Shown piece by piece: positions 25,301-37,700 of a stretch of 64,000 nucleotides of DNA. The stretch is from Mytilus galloprovincialis (lineage: Eukaryota; Mollusca; Bivalvia; Mytilida; Mytilidae), in NCBI RefSeq assembly GCF_965363235.1, contig NC_134839.1, forward strand, positions 112,834,517 through 112,898,516. Direction: 5' to 3'. A program made the translations under genes and the position numbers. Below the pieces are notes generated by a model. The model was not told the origin of the DNA and ran no database searches. It saw nothing but the letters and a program-made list of their open reading frames with translations. Every line of letters starts with the position of its first letter. The stretch's first letter is position 1.

Positions 25301-28300
25301 AAAGAGAAAAAGAGAACAGAGGCAAAGCAAATAATTGTGGAAATATGCATAAAATATCTAGATATTGAATATTTAGTAAATAAACAATAAAAATACATAA
25401 AAGGTATCTTTCAAGAATATCCAAAAACAAATTGAAACTACACTAATTGAAAATTTCTTTATACATGTTTTATTTGTATTCAGTTCAAATTAATACAGAA
25501 GATGACAAATGATAAACTGTTCATCAATGAGAAAATATGTTGAACAAAATTATTTTAATCAAGTGGTTTTAGCCATTTTTGGATTCTTAGAAATTCTACA
25601 GAAATTCTGGACAATTTTAAATCTCAGTCTATTTCTGAAATTAATTCTAACATACTTTTGATTTTTTAACCCTGTATGCCAACATTCCCCATGTTAAAGT
25701 ATAAAGTTGTTTTGTGTGAACATTGAACGACAAAATTTTCTTCCTATGTGACGTATAAATTTTTTGACGTCAGACAAGCGAAGCAATGAATGTGTTTTTA
25801 ATTTGATAGATGCTTGTGTGCTTTTTTTGTAAAATTGTTTGTTTTAAGATAATAATACAGTGATGACTGCTGTACTTAAATTTTTACTATTTTATTTATT
25901 ATGTCTGTTTTGTTCACGCATCGTTGTAAATATAACGGAATTTGATGAGACTGTTGTAAAAGTAAGAGGTTTAGCGCTATAAAACCAGGTTCAATCCACC
26001 ATTTTCTACATTTGAAAATGCCTGTACCAAGTCGGGAATATTACAGTTGTTGTCCAATCGTTTGATTTGTTTTGTCATTTGATTTTGCAATGTGATTAGA
26101 GACTTTCCGATTGAATTTTCCTCAGAGTTCAGTATTTTTATGATTTTACTTTTTATAGAAGATCAAATGCAAATAAGACAATATTAAGAGATGTTAGATA
26201 GTTTTTTTTTTAATTCTTTATTATATTTCAATTGACCCAATACTATTATCATTGAAAGTATTCACTTTTGAAGGGCATTTTCCTTACTCTTATATCTTTA
26301 TTCTCACAAAGTAAATGCACTAATCAGTACAGCGATAACAACAACAATAACTATTTAAAGGAGATGTGGTATGAATTCCAATGAGACAACTATCCACAAA
26401 GTTATAATTAAGTGGATTAAAGCAACTATAGGCAACCATACAGCTTTCAACCATGAGTATAACCCATCCAGTATAGTCAGCTATTAAAGACCCTGATACG
26501 AATAGCAATATAAAAATGATGTGATGATTTTACAAGAATTACAGGTTTGTTCTTGTCATTGAAAAATGTAAAGCAATTTAAATGTAACATAACTCACATC
26601 TATGACTTTATATTAGATATTTTAACTCTAGAAATTAAATAAATGTGCCTTTTCTTAAAAGTAATATGGTAAAACAATTTTGATGTAAAATAGAGAAACA
26701 CTAGTCATTAATAAGATTTGTTTTCATTACAGGTTTACAGATACCCTAAAGAAACTTTCCAGGCTATATTTGAACAAGGATTTGAAACAGTGTCCAAAGA
26801 AGGAATGAATTGGGTGACATCTTTGATTCCAACAAATCAGATACAACTCTTAATACTATTCTATTTGTATAATTTTATATCAACTCCAATGATCCTTTTG
26901 ATTGTACCTTTATTAGTTTTCTATTTAAGTGCTTTGGTGATGATTGTTGCTACGGTACAGATGTTTTACAAGAAGAAGAAGATGAAGGATGCTGCAGCTC
27001 TGGCTAATGTACTCAAAACTTACGATGTTGGAGTAGATGTCAATGAAACTCGTTCTCAGTACTCGTGGAATTCTTTAACACCATATTTGGTATTCTTTGG
27101 AGCATTACCATTGACTGTTATTAGTTTTTCTTTAGCTAATAAGATGTATATTCCTTGCTCAGAGTTCTGTATTCTGTCAGGTGCCTTTGCAGGACTTTGT
27201 TTTACAGCACTTAGTGACAGCCATGATATGCTGATGATTCTAGCAGTGGTATTCAACTTAATTGCATCTTTACCAACATTTGTAAATAGTCTACCGCAGA
27301 TTCCATTCATTACAGCGGCTATTAAATTAGTACTGGGAGCAGGGTTCTCCGTTGAAATAGGAGCAGGATTTCAGATTAATTTGGGACTACCAACAGTCAG
27401 TTACCTGGTGGTTCCAGTCATGTTTATATTGATGGCAGCACGTGGATCATGGAAAGGCACCTATCAAGTTCTGGTTCCCCACCTGGTATGTTACTTTTGG
27501 TGGCAGCTCATGGTAGCAGTCTTCCCTTTTACTACTTGGAAAGGACTGATACGTTCTGCTGTTGGTTATTTCTTCTTACCTATGCTTATCCCTTTGTCAG
27601 TTCTCTTGATAATTGTTGGCTTCTTTTATGTTGTCTACAAACTCTTGATGACGGCTGTGTTTGGAAAGTTAGTTGTAACTTTACTGTTGGGAGGATTAGC
27701 ATTCCTTTTGTCTCAGACTAAAACCTTATTTGGAAAGAAAACTGATAAAAAGTTAGGAACTACAAAGAAAATAGTAATGGGAATATTTGCAGTGTTGGCT
27801 TTGCTACCGATGATCTTCGTACAGCTACCAACATCTAAAAAACCATCAAAGCAAGTCATCGCATGGGCAGAATACAGGGACATTTGTGCTCTGAATGATG
27901 CTAATTCTGTTCCAGAACAATTAGCCTGCAGTTCTTTCATTGGATCCAGTATCACATGGACTGGTATCTTCAAGGAAGCTAGAATAAGTAAAATAGAAAA
28001 TAGTGTGGAACCTCTTTTGAAAGGAATGCCAGGATTTATAGCTAATTACCTCCGATGTTCATATGGAGGAGAATATGGTGACTGTAATGACGAGACAAAA
28101 TCTGATAAAGAAAAACAAATATGCTCCCTAATGACCTCCCTTGGACATGAATGCCATCTTAATAGACACAACAGCTATTCATTTTCACTCCAAATTAAAA
28201 TGGAGCAGTTTGAGAATGGAACTTTGGTCTTAAATGCAGGTAACAATTTTAAAGAGACACTGAGTGCATTAAAAGTGGGAGACAGAGTAGAATTTTCAGC

Positions 28301-28541
28301 AACTTTGGTTGATGGAGCAGGATCTCTTGCACCACAGTTTAAATTGAAGAACATTAAATGTCTTGATAGAGAGTTGGATGTAATGGCAGTAATGGTGGAA
28401 AATGATGAAGATTTAATATTACAATCAGCCAATGAAGCTATAGCAGTTGGTTTCAATTTTTTCTGGTACCCATTAGCAGAGTATATACCCGACAAAGGCT
28501 TTCTGGCAGAGAAAGAGGAGGAGGCAGCAACTGTAGAGTGA
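19389..28541 (+). CDS. WFS1: Wolframin, complete, five exons
   Basis: Exons 19389-19422, 21644-21847, 24320-24523, 25119-25258 and 26733-28541 join in frame (phases 1,1,1,0) to give 796 aa. Wolframin is an ER multi-pass membrane glycoprotein acting in calcium balance and the unfolded-protein response. Visible parts: MAEVDKGVDQK start; Sel1-like helices at about 12-80 (AVKWFIQASRQGNDEATQLL); an EF-hand-like helical segment at about 81-150; VYRYPKETFQAIFEQGFETV at 195, matching the vertebrate pre-membrane segment; hydrophobic helices from about 232 to 563; and a lumenal C-terminal part with WAEYRDICAL, the SITWTGIFK segment, RCSYGGEYGDC and an OB-fold-like stretch (about 677-745, ALKVGDRVEFSATL). 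As in vertebrates, one large last exon encodes the membrane and C-terminal parts. It is shorter than human wolframin (890 aa), mainly at the N-terminus. Candidate AATAAA signals are at 29326, 30068 and 30793. Confidence 0.96.
19960..20760 (+). repeat. Short diverged copy of the 21.9-24.0 kb element
   Basis: In WFS1 intron 1. It shares ATATGACCACAATTTTTTTT, GTATTGGTATCAC, two core-unit remnants (AAATAGAAATCTATGAAATT, AAAAGGAAGGTTGGG), a 19-base G run (20440-20458), and a tail with TTTAATTACAATCCAAATTC with the longer copy. Internal sequence is missing relative to that copy. Confidence 0.7.
21010..21260 (-). repeat. Diverged family B copy in WFS1 intron 1
   Basis: It shows TTCCCAATGAGACACTTATT, TTCAACAATGAGGG and CTGACATGAAAAATGAGAAA, all degraded relatives of landmarks in the copy at 47225-47510. 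Non-coding. Confidence 0.5.
21883..24040 (+). mobile_element. Long tandem-core non-autonomous element in WFS1 intron 2
   Basis: It begins with a hairpin (ACGACCGCAAAA ... TTTTGGTCGTAT, about 21889-21924) and a CGTCGT-rich stretch. Six to seven units of about 165-170 bp follow (22020-23090), each with AAATAGAAATCTATGAAATT, AAAAGGAAGGTTGGGATTGA and CCCAACAGTTTAGGAATTA. After these come a TTGGGGTTCTTTGATATG doublet and short TTTTCAATTGCACAGTATT repeats (23390-23450), a 23-base G run (23707-23729), and an end near GCAGAGCATCTGGTTTTG. There is no long frame. The architecture (hairpin, tandem core, unique tail) matches the element at 9594-10673, although the sequence is unrelated. Confidence 0.72.
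24540..25118. other. WFS1 intron 3, nothing recognised
   Basis: AT-rich intron between exons 3 and 4. A second CTGCAGGTAC near 24607 mimics the exon-3 donor context (GCAGCAGGTACC) but has no coding support. No repeats identified. Confidence 0.5.
25860..26160 (+). repeat. Dispersed family C copy in WFS1 intron 4
   Basis: TTTGTTCACGCATCGTTGTA, AGAGGTTTAGCGCTATAAAA, CCAGGTTCAATCCACCATTT and GTACCAAGTCGGGAATATTA match 10735-11030 and 62815-63115. Non-coding. Confidence 0.78.
26360..26500 (-). repeat. Family B end fragment in WFS1 intron 4
   Basis: GAGATGTGGTATGAATTCCA, ATGAGACAACTATCCAC, AACTATAGGCAACCATACAG and AACCATGAGTATAACCCAT match the first 130 bp of the copy at 47225. The rest of the family unit is absent. 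Confidence 0.7.
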
Positions 28542-30860
28542 TGATTATTGTGGTAGTAAACTTACCATATGATAGATGTATGTCTTCAATTAAAATGCTC
28601 AGCGAGTCTTGTCTTTAGATTTAAGTCTAAGTAGGTTTATTGTGTAAGTGAATGCTTCAAATTCACTAAAGCACAAAACATATCATAATATTAAGTTTTT
28701 TTTTACAAATTTTTCACTAATGATTATTTATTTAGCTTGAACAAAAACACAACAACATAAGACTTACTGTTTATATTATAGTTACAAATAATTTGCTTGA
28801 AACAAAAATAGATTGATTTTGCACGTCTATTTATATATATATGCATAATAGTTTTACTTAAGACATTGACTCTAAAACAATTTTTTTTAATTGACAATGG
28901 CAAGCTATGAAAAATCTATTGACATTTGTTGAATTAACTGAATAATTTTGAATTTAGATTTAGTAAAGGAAATTGTCTCTTTTTACCTCTTATTGTCTCC
29001 CCTTCTATTTGCCAATGGCATTGTTATAAATGATAAGTAAAATCTTTACAATCTTGAATTTAGATATAAAATCTCCGAGAATATTTACATATCTAAAATG
29101 CCTTAAAATCCTTTTATGGAAAACAACATATTTTTTAAACACATTTAAATGAGAATTGCTGACAAGAGGAAAATATATATTCTTATAAACTTATATCCTG
29201 CTAAATTATTTTCCAAATATTGTGATCTATTAATTTGGAAGTTGAAAAGTTGACACATATGAAAACTGAAATCATTGAATTGAAGTTATTTAAAAAAGGA
29301 ATATAATATATATATCATTAGACAAAATAAAATGTTATGATATAGAAATTTCTGATTGATTTATTGTATGTCGAGATATCATTTTTGTACTTCAATTTTG
29401 AAATTTTATTCAGCACTTCTTAAAGTAGTTGTATTTATTGTTGTACATAAGTCTTCTAATACGTAACATGCTTTTGTATTTCTTGTTATATATATATTGT
29501 TATTATGAGAAGTGGTATTTCCTTTATAGTTTAATAGATGCTTTATTTATATCTGTCTGGTTATTGGATTGTTTGAAAAAGATATATAATCAAATAATAT
29601 ATATATAGTTACTGTTTTGTTTATAGTAAAATTTATTGTATATACCAGCCAAGTCTTTCTACTTAAATCGATTTTTTTATAATATTTTTCAATTGACGAT
29701 GAGGATTAGTTTCTAATATACAGGTATTGAAAATTTAACTTCCATTTCAGTTTGCAAATTGTAATAATTTTTTTATATTTTTATTTAAATCTTACTTTAC
29801 ATTATATCATTGACACTTGTTGAATTTATATAATGTTTTTTTTTTCAAAATGAGTTTTAAGAAAAGTGTTTGAATGATTTTTGTTGATATGACATTCTTC
29901 AAGTTCTTCCCATGTTGTTTAACATGATAGTGCTTTATGTTCTGATAGACATATGTTTAAAATCTGTGAGTTAAGAGTTCTGAATAGATACAATTTCAAT
30001 AAGTACTAATCAGTACAGTCAAGTACGAATACTGCCCATTTCATACTATAATTGGTTTGTAGTTATAAATAAAAGCTTAACAGTTATACCTACCATGCTA
30101 ACTCTTTATTGAGTTCATGCAGTTCGCCCAGATTTATTTTTTACCTTCATTTGTATCTCCCTAATGGATTTATGAGACTTTTACATTGGTTTACATTATT
30201 ACCTCTAGTTTAGCTAATTTTTCGTTAATACTCATGTCATTGTCTAGGTTATGGTTAGCATCTTTGACAAAACATGTATTTCTTCTTTTCATATATGTAG
30301 TAGATTGCCTTGAACGTCTTCATTCAGGACATATCTCTTATTGTACATTTATGCCATTAGGTGAACGTCTTTTAATTTGTCAATGTTTTTGGAAATTTTA
30401 CTATTGATACAAGCAAGTCCTTATACGCATCCTGATGACAAGAACTGGTTACTGATAATTTCACAACCATAAGGACTGTATGTAAATTAATCCTATTTCA
30501 AATGTTTAAAGACAATTAAGTGCTTCAAAAATGGACTAAAATGATCTAGTAAATTAACTTTGAAGAAATAGTGCCATAAGAGTATTGGAATGCAAATGAC
30601 AATACTAGTGACTGAGAGAAGTCAAATTAACAACAGATATTGCATACATGTAGATTAAAGCTATATATGCAATGGTATTTTTTACGTTTTTACGTTTTAT
30701 ATATTTCTAAGGATTGAAAATTATTTGTTGCAAGCTTTTTCTACATACTATGCAATTATATTTATGTATTTCAATATTTATTAACACTTGGTAATAAACA
30801 CCTGTTTTTTTTTCTAGTTATGTGATTACTTATTGTTTTGAGATTCCTGTAAACATACTG
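28542..30860. other. WFS1 3' UTR and AT-rich intergenic DNA
   Basis: Long AT-rich stretch downstream of the WFS1 stop with several AATAAA candidates (29326, 30068, 30793). No gene, no array and no recognisable element. The 73-residue open frame at 30186-30407 has no supporting features. Confidence 0.55.
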
Positions 30861-30865
30861 TATAA

Positions 30866-31290
30866 AAGGAAAATGTGGATTAATTGCCAATGAGACAACT
30901 CTCCACCAGAAACCAAATAACATAGAAGTTAACAATGAGAGAAACTAACACCGCATATATAAAAAAAGATGTTGTATGATTGCCAATGAGACAAGTGTCC
31001 ACAAAAGACCAAAATGAAACAGACATTAACAACTATAGGTCACCGTACGGCCTTAGTCTGCTATAAAGGCCCCGAATGACAAATGTAAAACAATTCAAAC
31101 GAGTCTGATAGGCTGATTTATGTTAAAAAAAAACAATTAACGAAATGCAAATATGACATGCAGCAAATAGTAAAAACCACTGAATTACAAGCTCTTGAAT
31201 TGGGACAGGTACATACAAAATATGGTGGTGTTAAAGATGTTAGCAGGGATCCAACCCTCCCCTAAACTGGGACAAATTTAGTATTTTTGT
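30866..31290 (-). repeat. Dispersed family B, two abutting copies
   Basis: A truncated copy (GGAAAATGTGGATTAATTGC, CCAATGAGACAACTCTCCAC) is followed at about 30965 by a longer one (AAAGATGTTGTATGATTGCC, AACTATAGGTCACCGTACGG, AAAACAATTCAAACGAG, TTGGGACAGGTACATAC). They lie between the convergent ends of WFS1 and the dehydrogenase gene. Confidence 0.75.
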
Positions 31291-31736
31291 AAATCTGGTG
31301 TGTCTAAGTTGCTTGTCTGAATATATCTCCACCAACAAAGGTCAGAATTATTCATTTGAAAGCCGAGGATAAATGTTTGAGACTATCGATGGTCCTATAA
31401 TATAAACTTCGTACCATCAATGTTGAACCGTTCAGCATTGCTAGTTAAATCAAATATCCGATAAAAAAAGGATGAACGCACTAAGTCTTATATTATAGGA
31501 CTAAGACTAAATTCAAATTTATATGACACTAGGTGCACTCATTTAAGATATCAGCCTTGAAACGTTGTATGCCAGATGTGTTTTGTCTACAATTATCAGC
31601 GGAAAATTTAAGAAGAAACGAAAAAATTATATAAGATTTTTCAATAGATGCATTTATATATGTATTGACAGTCATTGACCAATATGATATGGATGTTAGT
31701 TTAGTCAATATAATATTACAACGAATGATAGAGTTT

Positions 31737-34700
31737 CTACGGGGTATAATATACTTTAGAACCAGTCTGTAGAGCTTCTGTCAACATATAAACAAGCTTT
31801 GTTGCCATAATAACACTTCCACCAGTCACCGTACATTCTTCTTCGCCTTTAAAATAAGGATAATATTGATTTACATATTCCAAGTAATGAACTTTTCATC
31901 TGCTATTATATCTACTTTGTTTTGTGATTTTCAGCTTAGTTTTTGGTTGGGTACATAAAGCTCAGTCTTGAGTTTTCTATGTTGTGATGTGTGTGTAGTT
32001 GTTTAACTGTTTTTTGCCAGTTGTTTTCGATTAATGAGTTTGATATCCCTTGTGTATCTTCTGCCTCTCTGTTACATATTAGCAAAAGTTCTCGCACGTT
32101 ATACCGCAAATCGTATTATGTTTTGTCAAATTCTTTGTGGTGTAAACGTCTCTTATTTAGTCTCATACATGGTGTCAATTCATAAAATAATAATTAAGAA
32201 AGGAAATTGCCGCTTCATGGACAGACCAAAAATATAACGTTAGTTTTATTGAACATTAAGTTAAGTTTTTAAATGTTAAGTGACTAATATTTAATTGCAA
32301 TTACTGTGAAATGTACGATTTACCTTTAACAACGTTGATAAAATGAGACATTTCTGCAGCAAATGAATCTAAATATCGGTCAAGAAATCCATCCACTAAA
32401 TGGTATGGAGACAAGTGCGTGCCTTTATCATCAGTGATTTCTAACTGGGACTCTCGTATGTTTGTTATATCAACCCCCTGTTTTGTTCCTAAAATCTGTA
32501 AAGAAATGTCGTATGTTAGTAATATCAACCACATGTTTTGTTCCTAAAATCTATAGAGAAATGATAACTTTCAGAAATGACTTGTATTCAAGGGAAAAAA
32601 GTTGGAAAAGATATAAGAACAATATTATAAAAGATATTGAATTTAAGACTCCTTACCTGCAAATCTGAATTCAAATTATGTATCATCAAAGAACAAACGA
32701 AGTTGATTCTGTTTATAAATATACAATAATTTTTAAAAATGTATTTATAATGTAGCCAAAGTTGTTTTGTTACAAATTTCCAATGACTTCGATGATAAAA
32801 ATTGTGTTCATGCGTTGTAAAAGCAATTTATGTACTCTATATCAACTATATTTTATACACAGGTACATACTTTCACAGACTGTTGATAACCTCCACATGT
32901 CATTCGGTTGAGGTCTAAATGTACTAATGTACCATTCTTGAATTTTATCAATCCCATTGCCGTGTCATATTCCCCGTACGACTGAAACCCCTCTGACAAC
33001 ACTGAAGTATGTGAACCGATGGCTGTACAGAATTCTGGTTCCTCCCCTATAATCCATGCTATGTAATCAATGTCATGTATTCCCATATCTAGAAATATTC
33101 CTCCTTAGCAAAACAAGGAACCAAATACAAGAGAAAATTAAAAAAAGGCTACCAATAAAATTGAAATAAAACAAAACACAAAACAACACATTTACGACTT
33201 ATAAAAAAGTTGATGCTACAAAGGATCAAAACAGAAGATAGGAAGGGGTCAAATCTTACTACTATTTTAAACTTATAACTGAAGTAGCTACATATGTCGT
33301 TAAGTTTTTATTACTTCAAAACGACACCTACACTCATTTTCTTTTCAATTCACGTTGTCGTAACAAATAATTGTTTTTTCCTGGCTTTTCTTGTGCTTAA
33401 GAAGTGAGCTCTTTTGAATGTAAGGTTGTGTATTGATTGTTTATATTGATTTATGTAAGTTTATTCAGGTTTATAGTTTAACAAATTTGTACAATAGCAT
33501 TTAAGTTTCACAACTCAATTCAATAAACACAAAGGAGACAAATGCAAATGAAGAATAGACATTCAATAAGACATAAATTATTTAGTGACGTCAATTAATA
33601 CCTAATATAATCTTTTGATCCTCAAAACGTTTTGGTCTGACTATTCCTAATTAAGTTTTATACAGAACCAGAAAGAGTTTCTAACAAATACCAGATATAT
33701 AAGACAAAAAATCTTCAAAGATTCATTTCTCAAAAAGCCAATGCTTTGGCACCTTTATGATTCCTTCCATACATGAATGCTAAATTAAACATAGTAAATT
33801 TTGTAACACAAAACAGTTTCATTTTTTTCTTAAGTATCTATGATAGTTTCGGACGGCTGTAAGATAACGTTAGTTGCGAATTTGGATTTATAAAGGTTTT
33901 TTTTCAAGGACAGCTGCAGTTTCCGTTGTTTAAGATACCAACAACAAAATTGGGGAAAAGGGAATTTCAGAAAAAAAATAACGAGATATTAGTAATCAAT
34001 GTTAAAAAACCCAACTAATATCCTAGGATAGAGAGCAATGCAAAATAACAAAAAGTCTGTTTTTAGTATTTACTGTCATCCATTCTAGACTCTAGTATGC
34101 ATTACCTTTGTTATGAGCGAAGTATTCCAGGTTAGTTTGATTATCTCTGCTTTCCATTTTGACAGTACGAATTTTACCAAAAGCTCCTTTTTTGGCAAGG
34201 AGGCCAGCTTGGGCAAACTGTTTGTCGAAACGTCTAAAGAAATAAATAAAATCAATTAGTTAACAGTGTTAAGCATATTAATCTGTTTTCTTTACCGTTT
34301 TGAAATTTTTTCTTATATCTTCAGCTTTAAATATCCATGCACAAATCAAAAATAAAGGCAACAGTAGTATACCGCTGTTCAAACTCATAAATCCATGGAC
34401 AAAAAACAAAATCGGGGTAACAAACTAAAATTGAGGGAAGCGCATTAAATATAAGAGGAGAACAACGACACAACACTACAATGTAACACACACAGAAACG
34501 GACCAAGCAACAGACAAAATCCCACGAGAATAACAAATATAACATCAAAACCAAATACATGAATTTAGGATAGACAAGTACCGTGACACGTCTTATCGCA
34601 ATGTCAATTTACACTCAAAAATAAGAGAAAACAAACGACGCAACGTTAAATTGTAACACACCCAGGAACGAACTATAATATAACAATGGCCATATTTATA

Positions 34701-37700
34701 CATTTATACATTTCTACCCCGTTAAACCTGTTATAAGTCTGTAACTTTGTTATGAATTTCCTGACTTAGTCGGATGACATTTGCAAAAGTATAAATTTTT
34801 CAAATTACTACGGATTTGAAATTACGTTTTGGAATTTGGGTCCTTAGTGCTATTAAACTTTGTACTAGTTTGGCTGATCTGAGCGTTACTGATCTTATGT
34901 TGACGAAACGCGCGTTTGGAGTATCAAGTTATAAGCATGGTGCATTTGACATCTATTTACGTAGGACCATGTTAATAATTAACCTGAATATGTTTTTTAC
35001 ACAACCGCTCCAATAGAGTAAGGAGGGAGAACAACTGCACGTGACTCTTCATCTGATTTGCGGTCACCATGACAAGTTGATTTAATAATATGATGCGTCA
35101 GTGTTTAAACTCCCTACCGATATGTTTTCGTGGTCTTAAATCTTTTAAATACCAATTTAGTCGTCTCATGTTCTGATTATCTGTTCTTTGGTCGGATTGT
35201 TGTCTCTTTGACACATTCCACATTTCCATTCTCAATTTTATCATGTGTAATTTTAACGATGTTCTATTCAATAACAACAATTCAACTGAGTGTGAATTCG
35301 AATAACATTACACGACAGGGCTACAATAAATAAAAAGACTTCCAAACAAATTTAGTTATCGGTATTTTAATCACTTTGAACACCAGTGTCTGGTATTGAC
35401 TATTTTTGGGGAAAACAATTGAATGAACATAAACATGCAATTTTAAAAGAAAATTCAAACTTAAATGAATAATTTAATACTTTACCATGTTTTTAAACAT
35501 TATTCATCATTAGCTGAAAATGTTTGAATTGACACTGTTAGACTTTTGATATGTACTCTATCTTAAACAAAACATTTCACAGTTTAATATGCTCATCCAT
35601 TTTTATGTTACCATCCGTCTGTTTAATGCCCTGATCGAATGACTGTTTTGCCCCTTACCCGTGTAATGCTCACATTTTATGATAATTTTACCAGTGTAAT
35701 TCTCACATTTAATGATAATTTTATCTGTGTAATGCTCACATTTAATGATAATTTGACCTGTGTAATGCTGACATTCAATGAAAATTTTATCTGTGTCATG
35801 CTCACATTCAATGAAAATTTTACCTGTGAAATGCTCAAGTTCAATAACAATTTTACCTGTGTTAAAGTCATAACAAACCTCAAATTAAAAAAAATAATGC
35901 ATATGTTTTTTTATAACTCAATGGATAGTTTTCATTATAAAACTGATGTACATGTACTTTTTTTTGAAGACAATTATTTAATTTGTTCATATCTAAAAAT
36001 TAAAATTGAGAATGGAAATGGGGAATGTGTCAAAGAGACAACAACCCGTCCAAACAAAAAACAACAGCAGAGGGTCACCAACAGGTCTTCAATGTAGCGA
36101 GAAATTCCCGCACCCGGAGGCGTCCTTCAACTGGCCCCTAAACAAATATATACTAGTCCAGTGATAATGAACGCCATACTCATTTCTAAATTGTACACAA
36201 GAAACTAAAATTTAAATAATACAAGACTAACAAAGGTCAGAGGCTCCTGACTTGGGACAGGCGCAAAAATGCGGCGGGGTTAAACATGTTTGTGAGATCT
36301 CAACCCTCCCCCTATACCTCTAACCAATGTAGAAAAGTAAACGCATAACAATACGCACATTGTTTACTTTATTCTAATTTCTTCTTTCCTTTCAGGAAGT
36401 AATTCTCCGACATATTTTCCGTATGCAACGTGACCTCAGTGTGACCCATCTCGTAAAAATCCGGTGATCGCAATACGCATGGATGTCCTTAACATAAACT
36501 ATTATCTGCTTGTACATGTTCAACACGTGCTCCTTATACACGTACATATATATTTTGTTGATTGTTGACAAACAGGTGACAATCGTTAAACTTCGGCTTC
36601 TGACAAAAAACTGTTCGTTTGTATGAAATGATTGATGTATATATCAGATAAATTTTAAATTTTGAAAATTGATTTCCATGATTTTAAACAACTTTCTTTT
36701 TTGTAATAATTAACAAGTCTTTTAGTTAACAGCTTGAGATCACCCCTAGTTTTTGGTGGGGTTCGTGTTGTTTATTCTTTAGTTTTCTATGTTGTGTCAT
36801 GTGTACTATTGTTTTTCTGTTTGTCTTTTTCATTTTTAGCCATGGCGTTGTCAGTTTGTTTTAGATTTATGAGTTTGACTGTCCCTTTGGTATCTTTCGT
36901 CCCTCTTTTACAGTGTCAAAATAAAGTTGATATGAGACGGAATTGGAAAACCATCTGCATATAATCAATATTTGTATTCATGCTAAAATAACCATTGTGA
37001 CTGAGAGGAAAGTTGTGAAATATAAATACGATTGATTGTTGCTGTTTTTTAGATAGTTTTTATTAAATTTCTTTTAAATTTAAAGGTTAGAATTTTTTTA
37101 CAAAAATCTTAATGATAATGATGTAATGTGTGAGAGTATGCATGCATGTGTGTAGTGTTGTATGGACTATCTTCATAATATTGAAAATATGATATGTATA
37201 ACGATTGTATAGTATGTATATATATGTAGTATGATGAATACAAAAAAAATCGGCTTCAAAACACGAACTTATACGAAATTTATGACAAAATCGTGCACAG
37301 AAGACTAAGTTTTTGATGTCTGTATGCATTGGTTCATGAATCGGAATAACATTATTTTTCACCGGTCACTCGTTTATTATGACTTTAATGCTCAAAATAA
37401 ATAATAATTTTACCTGTAAAATGCTCACAATAAATTATAATTTTACCTGTAAAATGCTTACATTCAATGATAATTTTACCTGTGTAATGCTCACAATAAA
37501 TAATAATTTAACTGTAAAATGCTCACATTCAATGATAATAGCACATGTGTAATGATCACATTCAATGATAGTTTTACCTGTGTAATGCTCACATTCATTG
37601 ATAGTTTGACCTGTGTAATGCTCACATTCAAAGATAATTATACATCGCCTCTTACCTGTTTAATGCGCATAATAACGTCTTTCCTTGTCGTTTAGCTTCT

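Noticed and set aside
27056-28495. Several antisense open frames of 84-106 residues
   Set aside because: Shadows of the WFS1 last exon with no features of their own.
35639-36097. 152-residue open frame with a repeated MLTFNDNF-like motif, and its antisense partner
   Set aside because: It is the 33-bp tandem array read through; the period is a multiple of three, so frames stay open by construction on both strands. No start context or splicing support, and it lies in an intron of the opposite-strand gene.
36734-36964. 76-residue hydrophobic frame
   Set aside because: It covers a copy of dispersed family T, and the same sequence recurs elsewhere in the window.
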